64,000 nt of DNA from Lunularia cruciata (taxonomy: Eukaryota; Streptophyta; Marchantiopsida; Lunulariales; Lunulariaceae). Each line of letters opens with the position of its first letter. The stretch's first letter is position 1. The notes under the pieces were generated by a model. It made no database searches, was not told the origin of the DNA, and saw nothing but the letters and a program-made list of their open reading frames with translations. The stretch covers positions 11,904,001 to 11,968,000 of the forward strand of contig OX419760.1 of assembly GCA_948567375.1 (NCBI GenBank), written 5' to 3'. Of the stretch, positions 1-12,575 are shown in pieces. The position numbers and the translations under genes are program-made.

Positions 1-1875
1 ATTTTTCTAGTCTAAGTTTGTGGACCTCCCTTGCAGTAGTGATGGCATCTAGGAATTTGGCCATCATGGTCTCCATCACTTTGCACACCTTCTTCATAGC
101 ATTTTCCTTCTTCTACTCATGCAAATTCCTCACAATTAGCTTGACCTATACTTCTCCTTTAGGTAAAGCAAGGTCTTGAGTCTTTGATTCTAGCTAAGGC
201 AACAATATATCTTTCATGCAAACAACTATCTCTAGAAGTTTGTCATGTAGATTTCTCTCTATCTCTTGCAATGTTTGAATGATTGTCAAATCCCATTTGG
301 TTGTCAATTTTCTGACTTGTTCTTTGAAGTGGTGAATGGTCTTGTTGAATCCTTCCTTCTTGATCTCCGCCTTCTTTGCAAGACCCTCCACTTCTTACCA
401 AAGGTCTTTAACTTGATCCTTCAATGAGCTCTTTTTTATTTTGGAGTTGTGCTTGATCTTGCATTAACATACATATAATTGCCATGTCCTTCCTCCACTT
501 GTTAAGTTGCACCATCTTCATGTGTTCACCCTTCACATGTTCTTGATTTATGTTCTTTGATTCTTTGATTTCTTCTTGCAAGGCAATCAATTATGCCCCT
601 TGCTTCTTATTCTCTTCCCAAAGATGTAGAATCTCTTCTTCTAGGGCCTTTTTGATGGTCTTGTGAAATTCAAGCTGAGCATGCACTTTTACTACCATTG
701 TGGCATACCTCCTCACATTTGGACAACTAGCATTGTACATGGTATAATAAGTGTAGAAGGTCATCATCAAGGGTAGTAGGATTTTCTATGTATCTTATCC
801 TTGTTATGTCCTTCACTACTTCCTACTCTTTGCCTATGGCCAATTTTCTTCTTGGTTGATTGTTGGTATCTTCTCAAGGTGGCAACCCTTTGTCATGGGT
901 CATAGGTTCTTTGGGTCTTGACTCCTACAATACTTCTTTGTCAATTACTCCTTATCTTTCTCCCAACTTTGGATAGATAGTTTCTCTATTGGATAGCCTC
1001 ATTTTGGCATGAAGATAGGATGGAAATCTAAGAAATCCATACCTTGGCTTACTTTGTCTTCCTTGTGTACACTTTCCTCTCATCTTCTAGGTTCTGGTTT
1101 TCTTTTTCATTCCCCTTGTTTGTAGCATGATCCATATTTGTGTTTTCATCTGAATTGACCTCACCTACCTCCAAATATTTTCCTATAAATTTATTTTCAT
1201 TATATTGGTCTTTGGGTTTCTCTCCCATAGGTTCTCTTGCTTCTTTGTCTCTTGACACCTCAATCATCTGAAGCTTTCTCCATCTTTTTTACGCTATCTT
1301 CTTTGAGATGGAAGAGGTGTTCAACTCCTCTTCCTCTCCTTCTTGAGTGGGAATAAAAATTATCCTGATTGTAGGTATTGTTTATTGGCTGTTTTCATGA
1401 CCTGCATTTGTTGAAGGCCTTTGGGGTCCTCTTTGAAGTATAAGGCCACCACTTCACGGCATGAAAACTCATCTTTCTCCTTCTTTGTAAGTGAGTTGTT
1501 TCCAATGTAGAAGTGTTTGGAAAATAGCATTAAGTTATGAGAACTAGGTCCATCAAAAACACCATACAAGTTTTGTGCATAATTTGCATGTACTTATGAA
1601 AGATGAGTCTCCAATCAATTTGGTTGTTGGAGAAGACATATTTGATAAATGTAGCCTAGAAAGTAGTCAAGTAGATGGTTCTTTGGGGTCTAAATAGCTT
1701 TATTGTTGCTTCTTGTGTTGGAATCTTGTTGGTCACCACTAGCCATCAATGTGGGTTCTTGTGGGGACAAAATCCTTGGCTATTTGCTTTTGAATCTTCT
1801 TGGTAATCTTGAATTTGTTATTGAATAAAAAGCCACTTGCCACTCCAACTTTTGCTCCCAACACCTTTCTTTAGT
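1..1875 (-). pseudogene. charged coiled-coil gag-like relic
   Basis: The minus strand holds several short reading frames rich in Lys and Glu (about 194-391, 408-590, 1,049-1,267 and 1,360-1,569), separated by stops and frameshifts. Their heptad-like charged composition resembles the coiled-coil tail of the gag-like relic at 45,595-47,420, and both lie next to R3-type repeats. I see no zinc knuckle, protease or polymerase motif, so the assignment rests on composition and position only. It probably continues past the left edge of the window. It could also be a degraded host gene; I do not recognise a family. Confidence 0.3.
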
Positions 1876-2480
1876 GGAATAGTGTAATTTTCCAAGGATA
1901 GTTGAACCCTCAAGAGAAACACAGGAGAAGAAACACAAAGCTTCACACTCAATACTCCGATACCCCAAAGGAGCACCTTGTCTTTGTCATATAGCAAAGA
2001 GGATTCTCTCAAAGGAAGTTCCACCCTTGGATTAGATACATGGATCAATGATATGTCAGCAAGCTCCACCCTTAGATTAGTTGCATAGATGGGTGACATG
2101 TTGGTTCTTGTCCTATCTGGTTGGTCAAAAAAGTTTGGCTAGAGAGAATCTTTAGGGAATATTTTGATAGGAAGCTCAAAATCACATGGGTGAGGTACCA
2201 TTGGAAAGCTCTTGACAAGAAAGACAATGGAGGGAAAGGACAAGCTTTTGACCCCATGGTAAGGAATTCCTATTTTTGAGGCCTAATTCATCTGTTTAGG
2301 CCTCCAAAATTGGCTCTGAAGTTTTTAGGGTGTTTTTGTTTCTCACCCTATTAGTGGAAGTACTCTTTTGGTGACACCTCTATCTTATCTACTTATTACA
2401 TCATATATAATATCCTTTCAGATGTTACCAAGCCAAATTTCAAACCAATTTCAGCTCTAGATAATATGTCTTGCTAATGG
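1876..2480 (-). repeat. R3 LTR-like repeat, copy 1
   Basis: This stretch aligns by eye over several hundred bases with 53,144-53,825 in the same direction, and with 43,755-44,205 in inverted direction. Shared landmarks are a segment about a Cys-poor 'gaggcctaattcat' block, a block on 'accattggaaagctcttgac', and a block about 'gtactcttttggtgacacc'. The left end begins with TG, and the internal-type sequence of an element lies to its left, so it is best read as the 5' LTR of a minus-strand element. Confidence 0.6.
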
Positions 2481-4446
2481 TATTACAAATAGTGTCTAGC
2501 ATTTCACATTTTTTCATAAATTGTTAGGTGCTACCTTCTTCATTCCCTTGATTTCCAATACCATGGGACTTGAGGTGTACTCCAAATTCCACAATAAGAA
2601 GCTCAAGTGCACTTGTCAAAGAAGAGGGGCACAAGCTTCCATTTCCCAATGGTAGACCAATAGGGTCTTCCGCACAATCTTGATAGAAAGTTGATCAATT
2701 TTGCACTCTCACTTGAGTCTTCATGCTCACTAAACTAATCAATCCTATGTTTGTTGTTTATTGAAAAAAATTCCAAAGTGTGTGCGCCTAAGTGTGAATC
2801 CTCAACAACATTTTCCCAAATCTATGTCACTCAATCAGTCACCAGTAAGTGTCCCCATGTGTTAAGCCACATTTATAAATTTTATATGTTCTTGAAGGTG
2901 AAGTACAATAGATTCAATCATTGTGCAAAGACTGGTCTTTCCTCTTCACAAAGATACTTCTGTTCATAAAGAGGGGAGTCCACACGCAAAGAGGTGAACC
3001 CTAACCCAAAGATTTGCTCCTTCACATTTTTATGTGTTTTGTTATTGGGTATGTACATTATAAACTTTCTCAAAGACCGTCATTCTACCTACCATCCTAT
3101 CTATAAAATGCAGATTTTCAGCACATTCATTCATACAAACTAACATCTTTAGTGAGGAAACTAGAAAATTTGAAAATTCTTGGTACTACAAAAGTTAACA
3201 TATGAACCAATCATCATCCCTCATGTATATTGATGACATAAGATAAACTCTACTTACACACTGGTCAAATAATTCACTTACTCGTGTGTAAGTCTGGTAA
3301 GTTTGTAATTTCCTTTTGCTCACATGTTACTCTTAAATCCAACTAGAAATCTATGGTTACTTCACTTACAAGTTACTATTAGTTTCCTTTGAAGTTTATA
3401 CCTATTTATTCATAAGTTATTTTTTACTTCACCTAGAAGTCTATACTTAACTTTACCCACAAGTTCTTACTGACTACTTTACTAGCCAATATTATTAAGT
3501 AAAGGAAAGCTCTAAGTTAAGTTATGAGTAACCAAAGTTACAAATATTTCCCTTTTAAGTCACAACATTCTCATTATATAATTATGTAAACACTACAAGT
3601 AGTAACAATGCACCAGCTAGATGAGTTAAAGGATCCCATAATACTTCATATAAATGGATATCCTTTCCATGATACAAGGTGCTCATTGGAATAAATATCC
3701 AATTACTTGATTCAAGTATTCTTGTTTATGCTTCTTGAGTCTTTACTTGATCTCAAATTTTCTTCATATTCTTCCTTCAATTGAATCAATGATGATCGTT
3801 GATGCATTCATAATTGTGATAAGCAGACATGGTTCTTCTTCAAAAGATATGCATGAGACATAAGATGTTATCTGATGTGAGATGACAATCTTAAGCTACA
3901 AATCACTATTCAATGCTATGATAGTCAATGGATTATCATAGGCTAATTTTTTCTATGCCCACTGAAAGAAATCTTTTTGTGGATAAGTATATTTGATTGT
4001 CCACCTTGAGCTCCACATAATGTCAGTCTACTAACCTATTTCTTTACAAATTTATAATGACAAATTCTCCCTAAGTGCTAAACTTTTTGATATATCCCAA
4101 GCCACAAACTCCTAAATTTTGACAACTTTAGTGATAACATCCATGCTCTTTCTATTGTGATCAAGGAAGATGGTGTAATAGATATTTACAACGCTCCAAG
4201 TAAAAGAGTGACGTTGATTAATTGTGTTCATAAGTTATTGCATGGAAATTAAACTAGAAGCAGCAAGGTATTTTGTACCTTTTGTTCCTCAAGGTAAATA
4301 TAGGAAAATTGAAAGCCTAGGTGTCCTCCTAATCAGCCCAAAATATACAGCTACGGTCATCAAGATATTAAGAATTTGAAGTTTATTCTTATATTCATGA
4401 TAACATAGGGAGAAGATGTTGGGCGAGAAAGACAATACTTAAAGTC
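2481..4446. other. no gene recognised
   Basis: AT-rich sequence with only short chance frames. I see no transposon protein motif and no clear repeat shared with the rest of the window. Confidence 0.5.
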
Positions 4447-4800
4447 AAGACGTTTCATGGTAATAGAGAATGAGTCATGAATGTGCTTGACGTAAACGTT
4501 GTCAACAATGCAATACCATTCTTAACAGGAAGTACCACGAATGGGAAGAAAAGAAGAGATCTTCCCATGTCAACATGGCTTTGCATAGTATTGTACCGAA
4601 TCGGGAGCACATTGCTATAGCACCCAAGACGTTTCAGTCACAGAGTATGAGTCATAAAAAGTTCTTGACCAAATGAACATTATCAACGATGCAACAGCAA
4701 GTACCATGAATGGGAATAAAAGAAGGGCTTCCCTTCCAATATCAACATGGCCTTTGCATAGTTTTCTACAGTATTGGAACCCCATAGCTATAGCACGCTT
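4447..4800. repeat. tandem duplication, unit about 178 bp, two copies
   Basis: The unit at about 4,447-4,625 is repeated at about 4,627-4,800. Both start with 'agacgtttca', pass through 'gagtcat' and 'caacatggc.tttgcatagt', and end near 'attgctatagcac' or 'catagctatagcac'. The copies have diverged by substitutions and small indels, so the duplication is old. No coding function is visible. Confidence 0.7.
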
Positions 4801-4869
4801 CACATGTGACAGGCTAAGTTAGCATTTAATATTGTGGTTTCATTTTACATGCAGTTGAAAAGGAGAACC

Positions 4870-4962
4870 TTAGCAAACACGAAGGATGGGAAGACCCGAA
4901 GGATGGGACGACCCCATCAAGTCGTACAAGGGAGAGACAAAAGATGTAAAATGCAGTCGGGT
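4870..4962 (-). repeat. R5 repeat: LINE-like 3' tail fragment
   Basis: The segment contains 'gaaggatgggaagacc', 'catcaagtcgtacaaggga' and 'gagacaaaag.tgtaaaatg'. The same string of words recurs at 13,975-14,185, 57,500-57,630 and 58,455-58,545. At 13,975 it abuts a LINE-like reverse transcriptase on the same strand, which makes it the likely 3' tail of that family. Confidence 0.55.
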
Positions 4963-5933
4963 CCTTACTTGCAGTCGGGTCCTTTCGTTCAATGAATGCA
5001 TCGACATTTTACGCACTAATCACGCGCTTCTGCGACCAATCATATCTTCAGGAAACATCATAGAAACGAAAAGTAATGGTGAAGACCGCCGAAGTTATTC
5101 CCCGTCTTGAATGAGCTGCCTTCCTAAAAGCATCGTAGCTCACAGTCAAGAGTTGCAAACTTTCATGCACTTAATCCGTACTGTTCATCGAACTTTGTTA
5201 GCCACTCCGCGTGCAACGTATACACACAAGTTTTGTGTAGTGCTGACTTCCGTATCCAACCAGAAAATCTCCATTCTTGTAGTGAACTTCCAATTCAGAA
5301 GTTGTCTTATGCTTCAGCTTGAACTCCCGACCGGACTGAATTCCCCCGTCCAGCTCGAAAGCGTAATTTGTTCTGTCTCTGGTTTGACTCCAGTCCGCCC
5401 TCAACTTCGGATCGAATTCTTCGTTCAACTTTATTATTAGACTCCCAAGCGCAATAGAGTTAGGGACTGGAGTTCAGTCCACTACTCTCTTTATACATTA
5501 GGGGGTTTTAGTTATAGCTTTGACGGATATCTTCGGATAAATAACAAACTTCGTGATTATTTTTTGTGAATTCAGTGAACACGATGAGATGTTAATATAT
5601 GAACGCACCGCAATTTGTGGTAAGGGTTATCCCGGCCAATGGGCATTCATTTATAAAATTCAGGTGTAACTATATAGATGTTTATGGATGCCCTTAATGA
5701 AATAAATGATTGTTCGAAGAGCTGATGTGGTTTAATAAGAGGATAACCATGTGGTTGGGTGGGTGAATTTTGGGGTGAGATATTTGAAATTTGTATGTGG
5801 ATCCAAAATGTCACTCTCAACTATTTGAAATCCCAACTCAAATTCAGCATCCGGAGAGTGCAAATGCTCTTTATGTAAGTAGACTAAATGGCGGTTTTGT
5901 ACTTAGCATTAGTGTGTTCATTTCCACGGATTA
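4963..5933. other. low-copy-looking DNA without a recognised gene
   Basis: Base composition is less AT-rich than in the flanks. A 109-codon open frame lies on the plus strand at 5,111-5,440 and overlaps a 76-codon frame on the other strand. Neither shows a domain I recognise. Nothing supports translation of either. Confidence 0.4.
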
Positions 5934-6272
5934 GTGTGGAAGTGGATAGCTCAAGTAATGGAAAATGATCTGCGCCGCCATATGGCAACCAAGAAATGGA
6001 TTGGGGATCGAGAGATTTTACTCCAAAAGAGCGGTGATAGTATAGCAATGGGAGATCAAGTACCTTGTTGTAGTGGAGGAGGCTCACTTTTGGATGTGGA
6101 TCCAAGATTTATAGACTCAAGTTTAGATTTGCAACCTGAACCATCATTAGGGAAATTTGGAGAATTGTTGAAAATGGCTTCTTTTGTGCTTGGCAAAGCT
6201 AAAGAAGATGAGAGGTTCCGCATGGCGACGCACCATTATGGCCAAATACTAGATAATTTGGAGGACCCCTAG
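5934..6272 (+). CDS. small hypothetical protein or exon
   Basis: A 112-codon frame starting MWKWIAQ and ending DNLEDP. I do not recognise a family. It is followed 110 bp later by a second plus-strand frame of similar Lys/Arg-rich soluble character, so the two might be exons or broken parts of one gene. No splice sites were established. No signal peptide or membrane segment is visible. It could equally be chance or a relic of a DNA transposon accessory gene. Confidence 0.25.
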   Translation: MWKWIAQVMENDLRRHMATKKWIGDREILLQKSGDSIAMGDQVPCCSGGGSLLDVDPRFIDSSLDLQPEPSLGKFGELLKMASFVLGKAKEDERFRMATHHYGQILDNLEDP

Positions 6273-6383
6273 CATTTTGCACAGATTCATGGTGGAAATT
6301 GCAAAAATCCTATTAAAAAATCCACCTCTTTTAGTTTCATGGCTACATTTTTGATATGAGAGAGGCAAGGATTTCCTAGTCCT

Positions 6384-6611
6384 ATGACAGGTGACAGACT
6401 TTACAAGAAATGGTTACGGTACATGAAACAATACAAAGAAACTAGGGAGGTAAAGAAGAAGGCTACGGGAGAGGGTCTCACCAAGAAGGAATATGGAAAA
6501 GGGTGGAGAATTGTGGAAGATAAATTGAATGGAATGTGCACACATTTTGCTAGAATAAAAGCCATGTTTGGGAATAGAGCAAACATTAGTCCACCCTCTA
6601 GGGTAAGTTAG
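6384..6611 (+). CDS. small Lys-rich hypothetical protein, possibly trihelix/SANT-like fragment
   Basis: A 75-codon frame with a basic helix (KKWLRYMKQYKETREVKKK), then EGLTKKEYGKGWRIVEDKL, and a C-terminal stretch with FGNRANISPPS. The pattern of a basic helix followed by an aromatic helix and a short 'FG.RAN..PPS' tail faintly recalls trihelix or MSANTD-type proteins found in plant genomes and in some Harbinger-like transposons. I cannot confirm that by eye. It lies close downstream of the 5,934-6,272 frame and about 4 kb from a Harbinger relic. Confidence 0.25.
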   Translation: MTGDRLYKKWLRYMKQYKETREVKKKATGEGLTKKEYGKGWRIVEDKLNGMCTHFARIKAMFGNRANISPPSRVS

Positions 6612-7779
6612 GGAGATTTAAATCCCAATCTTAGAGAGGTTGGCTTGGAGGAGGTCCATGAAGGTGCACAAAAGTGCTCTCAATTCCCATATGTGCAAGG
6701 GTGTGGGAGGAGGGAGGCATGGAGGAGTGTTGGGGAGTGCTCTAGGACAGGAAAAGAGGGAGGCACAGGGGTGCGGGAGGCATGGGGAGCATTTGGGGAG
6801 GAGGGGCTGTTGGGAGGCACTAAGGGGCAGAAAAAATCAAGGAGGCGGTGTTGAGTGGCCCTGGTTGGTTCTCAGGAACAAGGGAGGGGTTTAGGGTTTT
6901 ACGCTGGGAGCCACTAGGTGGCGCCTATGGGCACTAAACATTGTGGCTACATTGTCACATAAAACATTCAATAACTTTTAAAAATTGATGCAAACATGAG
7001 GAAAAAATGTGAGGAATGTGATAAATACCTCTGGATGTGGGTAATGCAGTCCAAGTGTGATTTTGAGGCTGATTACATCAAGATCAACCTCCTTGATTCC
7101 AGCCACTACTATTCAAATTTGATGTTTGTCCATCCAACACCATTTGATGAAATTTGTAGGGTGTTGAATGGTGTGGAAACCTATAAGCCAATCTCCTACT
7201 TGAGTATTCCTCATGTCTTCACCATCAACAATCTTCTCATAGCCCTAGACTTCTGACATGGAGAATATTGGAAATGTAGGACTGAAATGAAACGGAAGAA
7301 TGGCTCCCAAACCTCTCTCTTGTCAACTTAGCCCCAAATCTAGGTCCCAAAAGCACAATCTCAAAACTGGTCTCAAAATGGACGGTCTAAATCGAGCCCA
7401 CCACACTCTCAAACACCACTCTCTTGAACTTGCAGTACTTGAGACTCCAAAAGGATGTATTAAAAACTTTCAAATTCCTAAACTTTTCAAAATTCACTAA
7501 GTTGAATTGCTCTTGAACTTCCAGAATTGCTCGGATGTGAAATTTACCTACAAGGAGTAGGGTTTATATAGCCCCCACCTCACAAATTATTGATATAAAT
7601 TGGTCTCACTAAATTAGTATTTCATGAAGAAGAACCAGAGTTTGATGAGAAAATATACAAATCATGAGCGACAACATGCGTCATGCCACCTCATGAACGG
7701 GTACACTTGATAGCTCATGGCAATGGCCGGTGCCTACAAGCACCAATGGAATCACCCGTCTAAATACACTTGTACCCGG
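6612..7779. other. purine-rich tract and unassigned DNA
   Basis: From 6,640 to 6,890 the plus strand is strongly G/A-rich, with repeated 'gggagg' words, so the open frames there are low-complexity artefacts. An 86-codon frame at 6,996-7,256 starts with a CEEC motif, but no family is recognised. The rest holds nothing I can assign. Confidence 0.4.
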
Positions 7780-9971
7780 TGTCGTGTTGTGGTTTATGTA
7801 GCCCATAAAAAACTAAACTGTCATGGTTACCTCCACATTAGTGGAGTAGGTTGTATGATGGATCTGACGGATGAGATGTTGCCATGTGAGCAATCTATGT
7901 ACATGTATATGATAGGCCATGTGGGTTACAATCTTATCATGTTCAAGGGCTTTGATGTATATAGGTGAAGGAGAGTGGAGAGACAAGGAGGGTGTTTTAG
8001 TTGAGAAGTCTCGAGAGGGAGGACGATGTTGGGAGTGAGTGGTAGAGCATTGAAGGCCGCATTTGAGTATGAGATATCCCATGCTCCCGATCTGCCAATC
8101 TTAAATCCTTTTCTCATCAGGCGTCAGATTTAACACCGTGATGGCTTACAGGATTGGATGGTGACACATTTTGGGGCAGTATTCATGGAGTTGATGATGA
8201 GAAATTGGGATCCTATCATCCTTTTGGTGCTTACTTATGAAAATGTCTGGTATTTGACAATCTATGTGCTTCTATAATTAGAGAATGCTTGAATTTTTGC
8301 TCATAAGCTTCAAGGTGGAGTTGTGGGGTCCATTTGTCAAAAGATGAAGAGACTAAAGGACAAATTTCCAAGAGATTGGGTCCTAAGTGAAAGAGCCTAG
8401 AGTTTTCAACCATCAAGAGAGTTCAAGGAGGGCATTTGAGGAGTGAAGACCACACTTGGAGAGAGGAGCTAACATGCTACAATCTGAAGACTGACATCAG
8501 ACAATTTAAGCAGATTTTAAGAGAGATATTATCAATTGAGTCAAGGGGGGTAGAATTCATACCCAAGAGCACAAAGTAGGCAATTGAGAGAGTTTTTTGA
8601 AACATTTTCATGATTTTTTTTGTGGGGTTGGAGAGTAGACAAAGTTCTTAGTTTTGAGCATAAGAAACTTAACTTGTCGATTAATTTCAAATCAGATCTG
8701 ATTGATTGAAGTTGAAGCTTTTGAGATGTAGTGTGTTGGAGAAGAGATGATGATCAAGTTTGGAGTTTTGGTCACTCTCCAAGTTGTGGTTTGATTCACC
8801 TTATTAAAATTTTCAGGCTTGTTTTCGGTTAGGTTTTGCACCTCTATGTGAAGGTTTTATGCAAATTCTTGAAATAGAGAATTCAAGGTCTTGGATCAAG
8901 TATATCTGTGTCTTTAGAGCTCACAAGTTAGCCTAGCTCAGGAATTGATCCACATCTAGGGACTAGGATTGGATTAGGCTATGAAAATTTGTAGAAGTTT
9001 AGATAAGGACACAACTAGCTACTGGAAAATATTTGGTTGGCTCTAGATATATGGAGAGTGAGATCTGATGCAAAACATTCTATTGCAAATACTATCAAAA
9101 GCTCGGTAGAACAATTTTTATCTTCCATCTTGATTGGATGTCAATTCTCCTATATTGTGACTATGATTGAGAGTTTTAGGTTAAAAAAGTGTTTGCAAGG
9201 ATCAAGTGTACTTCTGAATCAGAAATATAGGGAGAAGTTGCCAAGAACCAAGAGCAAATCCTAAAATAGGGTGAAAGTTGCAAAAAACCTGGCCAAATTT
9301 GAGAGATTGTTAGGGGAGTTGTAGTGATTTGATTGAGGCCTATTTTAAATCATTGGAAATCTTATCTTACCGGATTTCATTGAATTCTAAAACACTTGAA
9401 TCCAAGATACACAAAAAAAGTTATGTTCATAAGAGCTGTGTAGAGTTTTCCCCATCAAGAAGACACAAGAATTCTCCACTTGGAGTAGAAATTGTTGAAA
9501 TAAAAAGTTCAAATTGGAGGAGACTTGGAGTACAGGTTGAAATGAGCTTGATGATAGAGCAAGAAGGCTCTGAAGCTCTTTTCCAACAAAAAGCACAAAG
9601 ATTTGTTCCCATATTCTTGTGATTGGATCTTGTCAGTGCTTGCATGCTTGTTTGTATGCCTAGTTGGTTTGGATTGGTGTGCGGGTGTTGTGCTTAGTTT
9701 GTTTCCTTCAAGGAGTGTTGTGTATTTCTCCTTGGTAATGCTAGAAATGATGACCAGCAGACCACAAGTGTGTGTTGTGACGACAAGTTAGGTTGCTCGT
9801 CACTACCTTTCATGATAGCAAGAATATTAGTTACAAGAGAGGAGGGTTCCGACGGTTAGGTAACATGCATGTTCAGTCAAGTAGTTATGGGTTTACCTTG
9901 AGCCTTTGATTTGTGGCCTCCAAAGCTACGCACCCTATGTGTTCCCAAAGAGAGAAAGGAAAAGTACAACA
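7780..9971 (+). mobile_element. R2 non-coding LTR-type element, copy 1
   Basis: A 2,192-bp unit starts TGTCGTGTTG and ends GTACAACA, and is flanked by the 4-bp direct repeat CCGG (7,776-7,779 and 9,972-9,975). An inverted relative lies at 29,741-32,118 with matching ends and matching internal landmarks. These include the first 50 bp, the 'gattggatc' block near 9,620 and the 'aatgatgacc' block near 9,750. It has no open frame with a recognisable retroelement domain. It is best read as a solo long LTR or a non-autonomous element. Its terminal bases and the 'atgatgacc..cagacc' motif also occur in the ME elements. Confidence 0.65.
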
Positions 9972-9975
9972 CCGG

Positions 9976-10514
9976 TGCCTCCCAATGTCTATGGGCGAGC
10001 GTCAACTGGCGCCACCTCCTACCAACATCATGCCAAAATACACCAGCATTCCTAGCACCATCTTACTACTCTTTGGGCATCAGCCAGTGCTATCTGATGA
10101 CTTCCAATGTTTTGGGCATCATTGACTGGTACCCAACAACTTAGAGTGTACCTAGGGTGGGGTTTCATGTGTTCTCATTCTTTGCATTCTTATTTCAGAT
10201 CTAGAACAAAATAATTTTTGAAATCTTGGAGTTTGTCAAGGCAGCATCATATGAAATGTTTTTTAGACTATAGAAGAAATACAACATATGGAAACATATG
10301 AACATGTTTTCTAAATTATAGAATAAATACACCGCTCATTGCTCATTGCTTATTACTTAAAAAATATGCAAAAACAAAGAATGATATTTTTACTGTATTG
10401 AACCATGATCTCATTTCCTTCCAATATATGATTCACATGATGAGAGAGGCATTGTTGCATCACCTAGGATCTACTTTCTACTCTACCAAGCTCTATTCCA
10501 TTAAAAGTCATATC
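9976..10514. other. no feature recognised
   Basis: Short chance frames only; no domain, repeat or RNA structure was identified. Confidence 0.4.
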
Positions 10515-11801
10515 TCAATCTATTTGAGTTTCCTCTATAAATCCTCCATCATCTTCTAACCAAACATCACACCTATTGATTAAGTAGTTATGTAAAATAA
10601 GAGAAACTAAAACCCACTTTAACAAACATACATTTCTACTATTATCTTTAAGTTGCACTCTAAGCTCACAAAGAGAATGCCATCTAGCTTTCAATACTCC
10701 TATACAATGCTCATTTATCACCCTTGCCTTTGCCAAATATTTGTTGAAGTCTTGCTTGTCCTCTATTTGGGCCTGCTTAAATGCAGGGACAAGGTGCATG
10801 GGTACATAACCAGAATCACCTAAAAGGTACTCTGTGGCCTCAAAACAACTACACACTCCTCTTTGGTTCACATCATTCTAAAGTGATGATTCTTCAAACA
10901 AGTCATTTCGTGACATCATCCAAGCATTTCTTCATATAAACAAACCAACCACCAACCTTTAATATTGTCATGCAATAATACAATCATGCAAATGTACAAA
11001 GAAGAGCACCAATGCTAATAAAAAATTCCATTGCTAATCAACAAAACAAAAGAATAGAACAAAATATAGAACATTTACATGTTGTAAAATGTATAATTCT
11101 TCTTTTTTTGTTGCAAATCACTAAACCATGTATGGAATAGAAGCCCTTTTTATTGAAATAACTTTCTCCATCCACGGTGGGTCAATTTGCAAGAGGAAAA
11201 AATGTTCCATCTACCAAACCAACACAACCTGGGAAACCTTTTTGTGCAAAGAAAGTGGATATTCTTCTCCTCTCCTCACGCTTAGGCCATGCAACTTGAC
11301 TCCTCATCAAATCTAATATGGCAGTCATAACTTTGTCAATAAAGGAAATAGTTGAACTTGCACTAATGCCCCAAATGTTTAACGTGCTCCATTACCTTAA
11401 TGCCCAAATCTATCATGAGCTAGAGCTAATTGGAGCCACATTGGTGTTTGTTCCCACCGGTAGGTCTTCTCAAAAATAGGGTGTGCTCTAATCAAATCTA
11501 CCAAGGTTGAAAAAGAATTAACATCCATTCTAGTAAGCTGTCAAAAAGCCTTCAGATCTAGACTTCTAAAATACTTTATCACAAAGTATTGACTACAAGG
11601 ATAAGTTACTTGAGGTTCCATGTATCTATGTTGATGTACATACTCCCATCCACTAATAAAAAATTCTAGCATATCTAAATCAAGTTCTCCATCTTTGTCC
11701 TCTAGTCTCTGCATCCAAATCTCCAAATCTAAATGTTTACACCATTGTATACATTTCCTTATGTTTTGAGTTAATTCTCCATGAGTGCTCATTCTCAACA
11801 T
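10515..11801 (-). pseudogene. PIF/Harbinger DDE transposase relic
   Basis: Harbinger-type transposases cut and paste DNA transposons using a DDE nuclease. The minus strand from 11,801 downward gives an N-terminal part (11,541-11,801), then a stretch containing a 'TYRWEQTPMWLQLALA' helix. Next comes GCVGLVDGTFF, carrying the first catalytic Asp. The last open part, 118 codons, has GDSGYVPMHLVPAF and then FNKYLAKARVINEHCIGVLK, where the third acidic residue is the Glu of the INEH motif. The usual HDSR segment with the second Asp has decayed and several frameshifts interrupt the gene. No terminal inverted repeats were found, so the transposon limits are unknown. Confidence 0.75.
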
Positions 11802-11934
11802 GTTATACTAGACTATGTCTTCCTCTATTTTTCTATCACCAAAAAGAACTCTACCCTCTTCAATTCTTTAATCATAAAAAATAACACTTGATCGGGCATG
11901 CTCTACTCTTCTCACTTAAAAGATAGTACCTGCA

Positions 11935-12250
11935 TAATGAACAAGGTCTGCCATATGAGAATTACATTCCAAACTAGTTTTTAAAGAATGAAATTGAAAA
12001 TCTTCAAACTTGAGAGATAAGAATTACATTTCAAACTTGGGAGATAAGAATTACATTTCAAGAGATCTACATTCCTGATGAGATTGTGAATCTTTGCACT
12101 TTCACACAACCCAATGAACAAAGTCTGCCATATACGAATTACATTCCAAACTAGTTTGTAAGTAATGAAATTGAGAATCTTCAAACTTGGGAGATAAGAA
12201 TTCCATTTCAAGCAATTTACATTCCTAATGAGATTTCAAATCTTTTCAAA
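11935..12250. repeat. tandem duplication, unit about 170 bp
   Basis: Two diverged units follow each other. Each contains 'tctgccatat', 'gaattacattccaaactag', 'cttcaaactt' and 'acattcctaatgagatt'-type words. Inside the first unit a 35-bp piece ('gagataagaattacatttca') is itself repeated. No coding function is visible. Confidence 0.65.
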
Positions 12251-12404
12251 CAAGCCACACTAATCTCTAAACTTCAAACAAAATTCACTTGCACTCTTCT
12301 CACAACAAGCATTAATCTTCTCCTCTTTTGGGTCAATTTTCTCCTTCTTGCACTCTCTTGATGTTCATCATCTTGTTCTCTACATCAATCTTTTGCTTCA
12401 ATTT

Positions 12405-12575
12405 TCTCTTTCTTGTCCTCTTGCATGGTTCATCTCATTCTCTTGTACATCACCTATAGTTGTGACCCACCTATCTTCAATTTTCAACAACAATTTTCTA
12501 CTTCTCATCCTCTTGTATAGTTCATCTTGTTCTTTCTCGTTCTCTCGTACATCACCTATTGTTGTGACCCCACCT
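12405..12575. repeat. tandem duplication, unit about 80-90 bp
   Basis: Two pyrimidine-rich units share 'cttgtacatcacctat' followed by 'agttgtgaccc' or 'tgttgtgacccc' and 'cacctatctt'. The repeats produce a Ser/Pro-rich chance frame on the plus strand. Confidence 0.6.

Noticed and set aside
5111-5440. 109-codon frame as a host gene
   Set aside because: No domain, no conserved start context, and an equally long frame on the opposite strand.
6640-6894. Gly/Arg-rich frames in the purine-rich tract
   Set aside because: Low-complexity G/A sequence opens several overlapping frames; no domain is seen.
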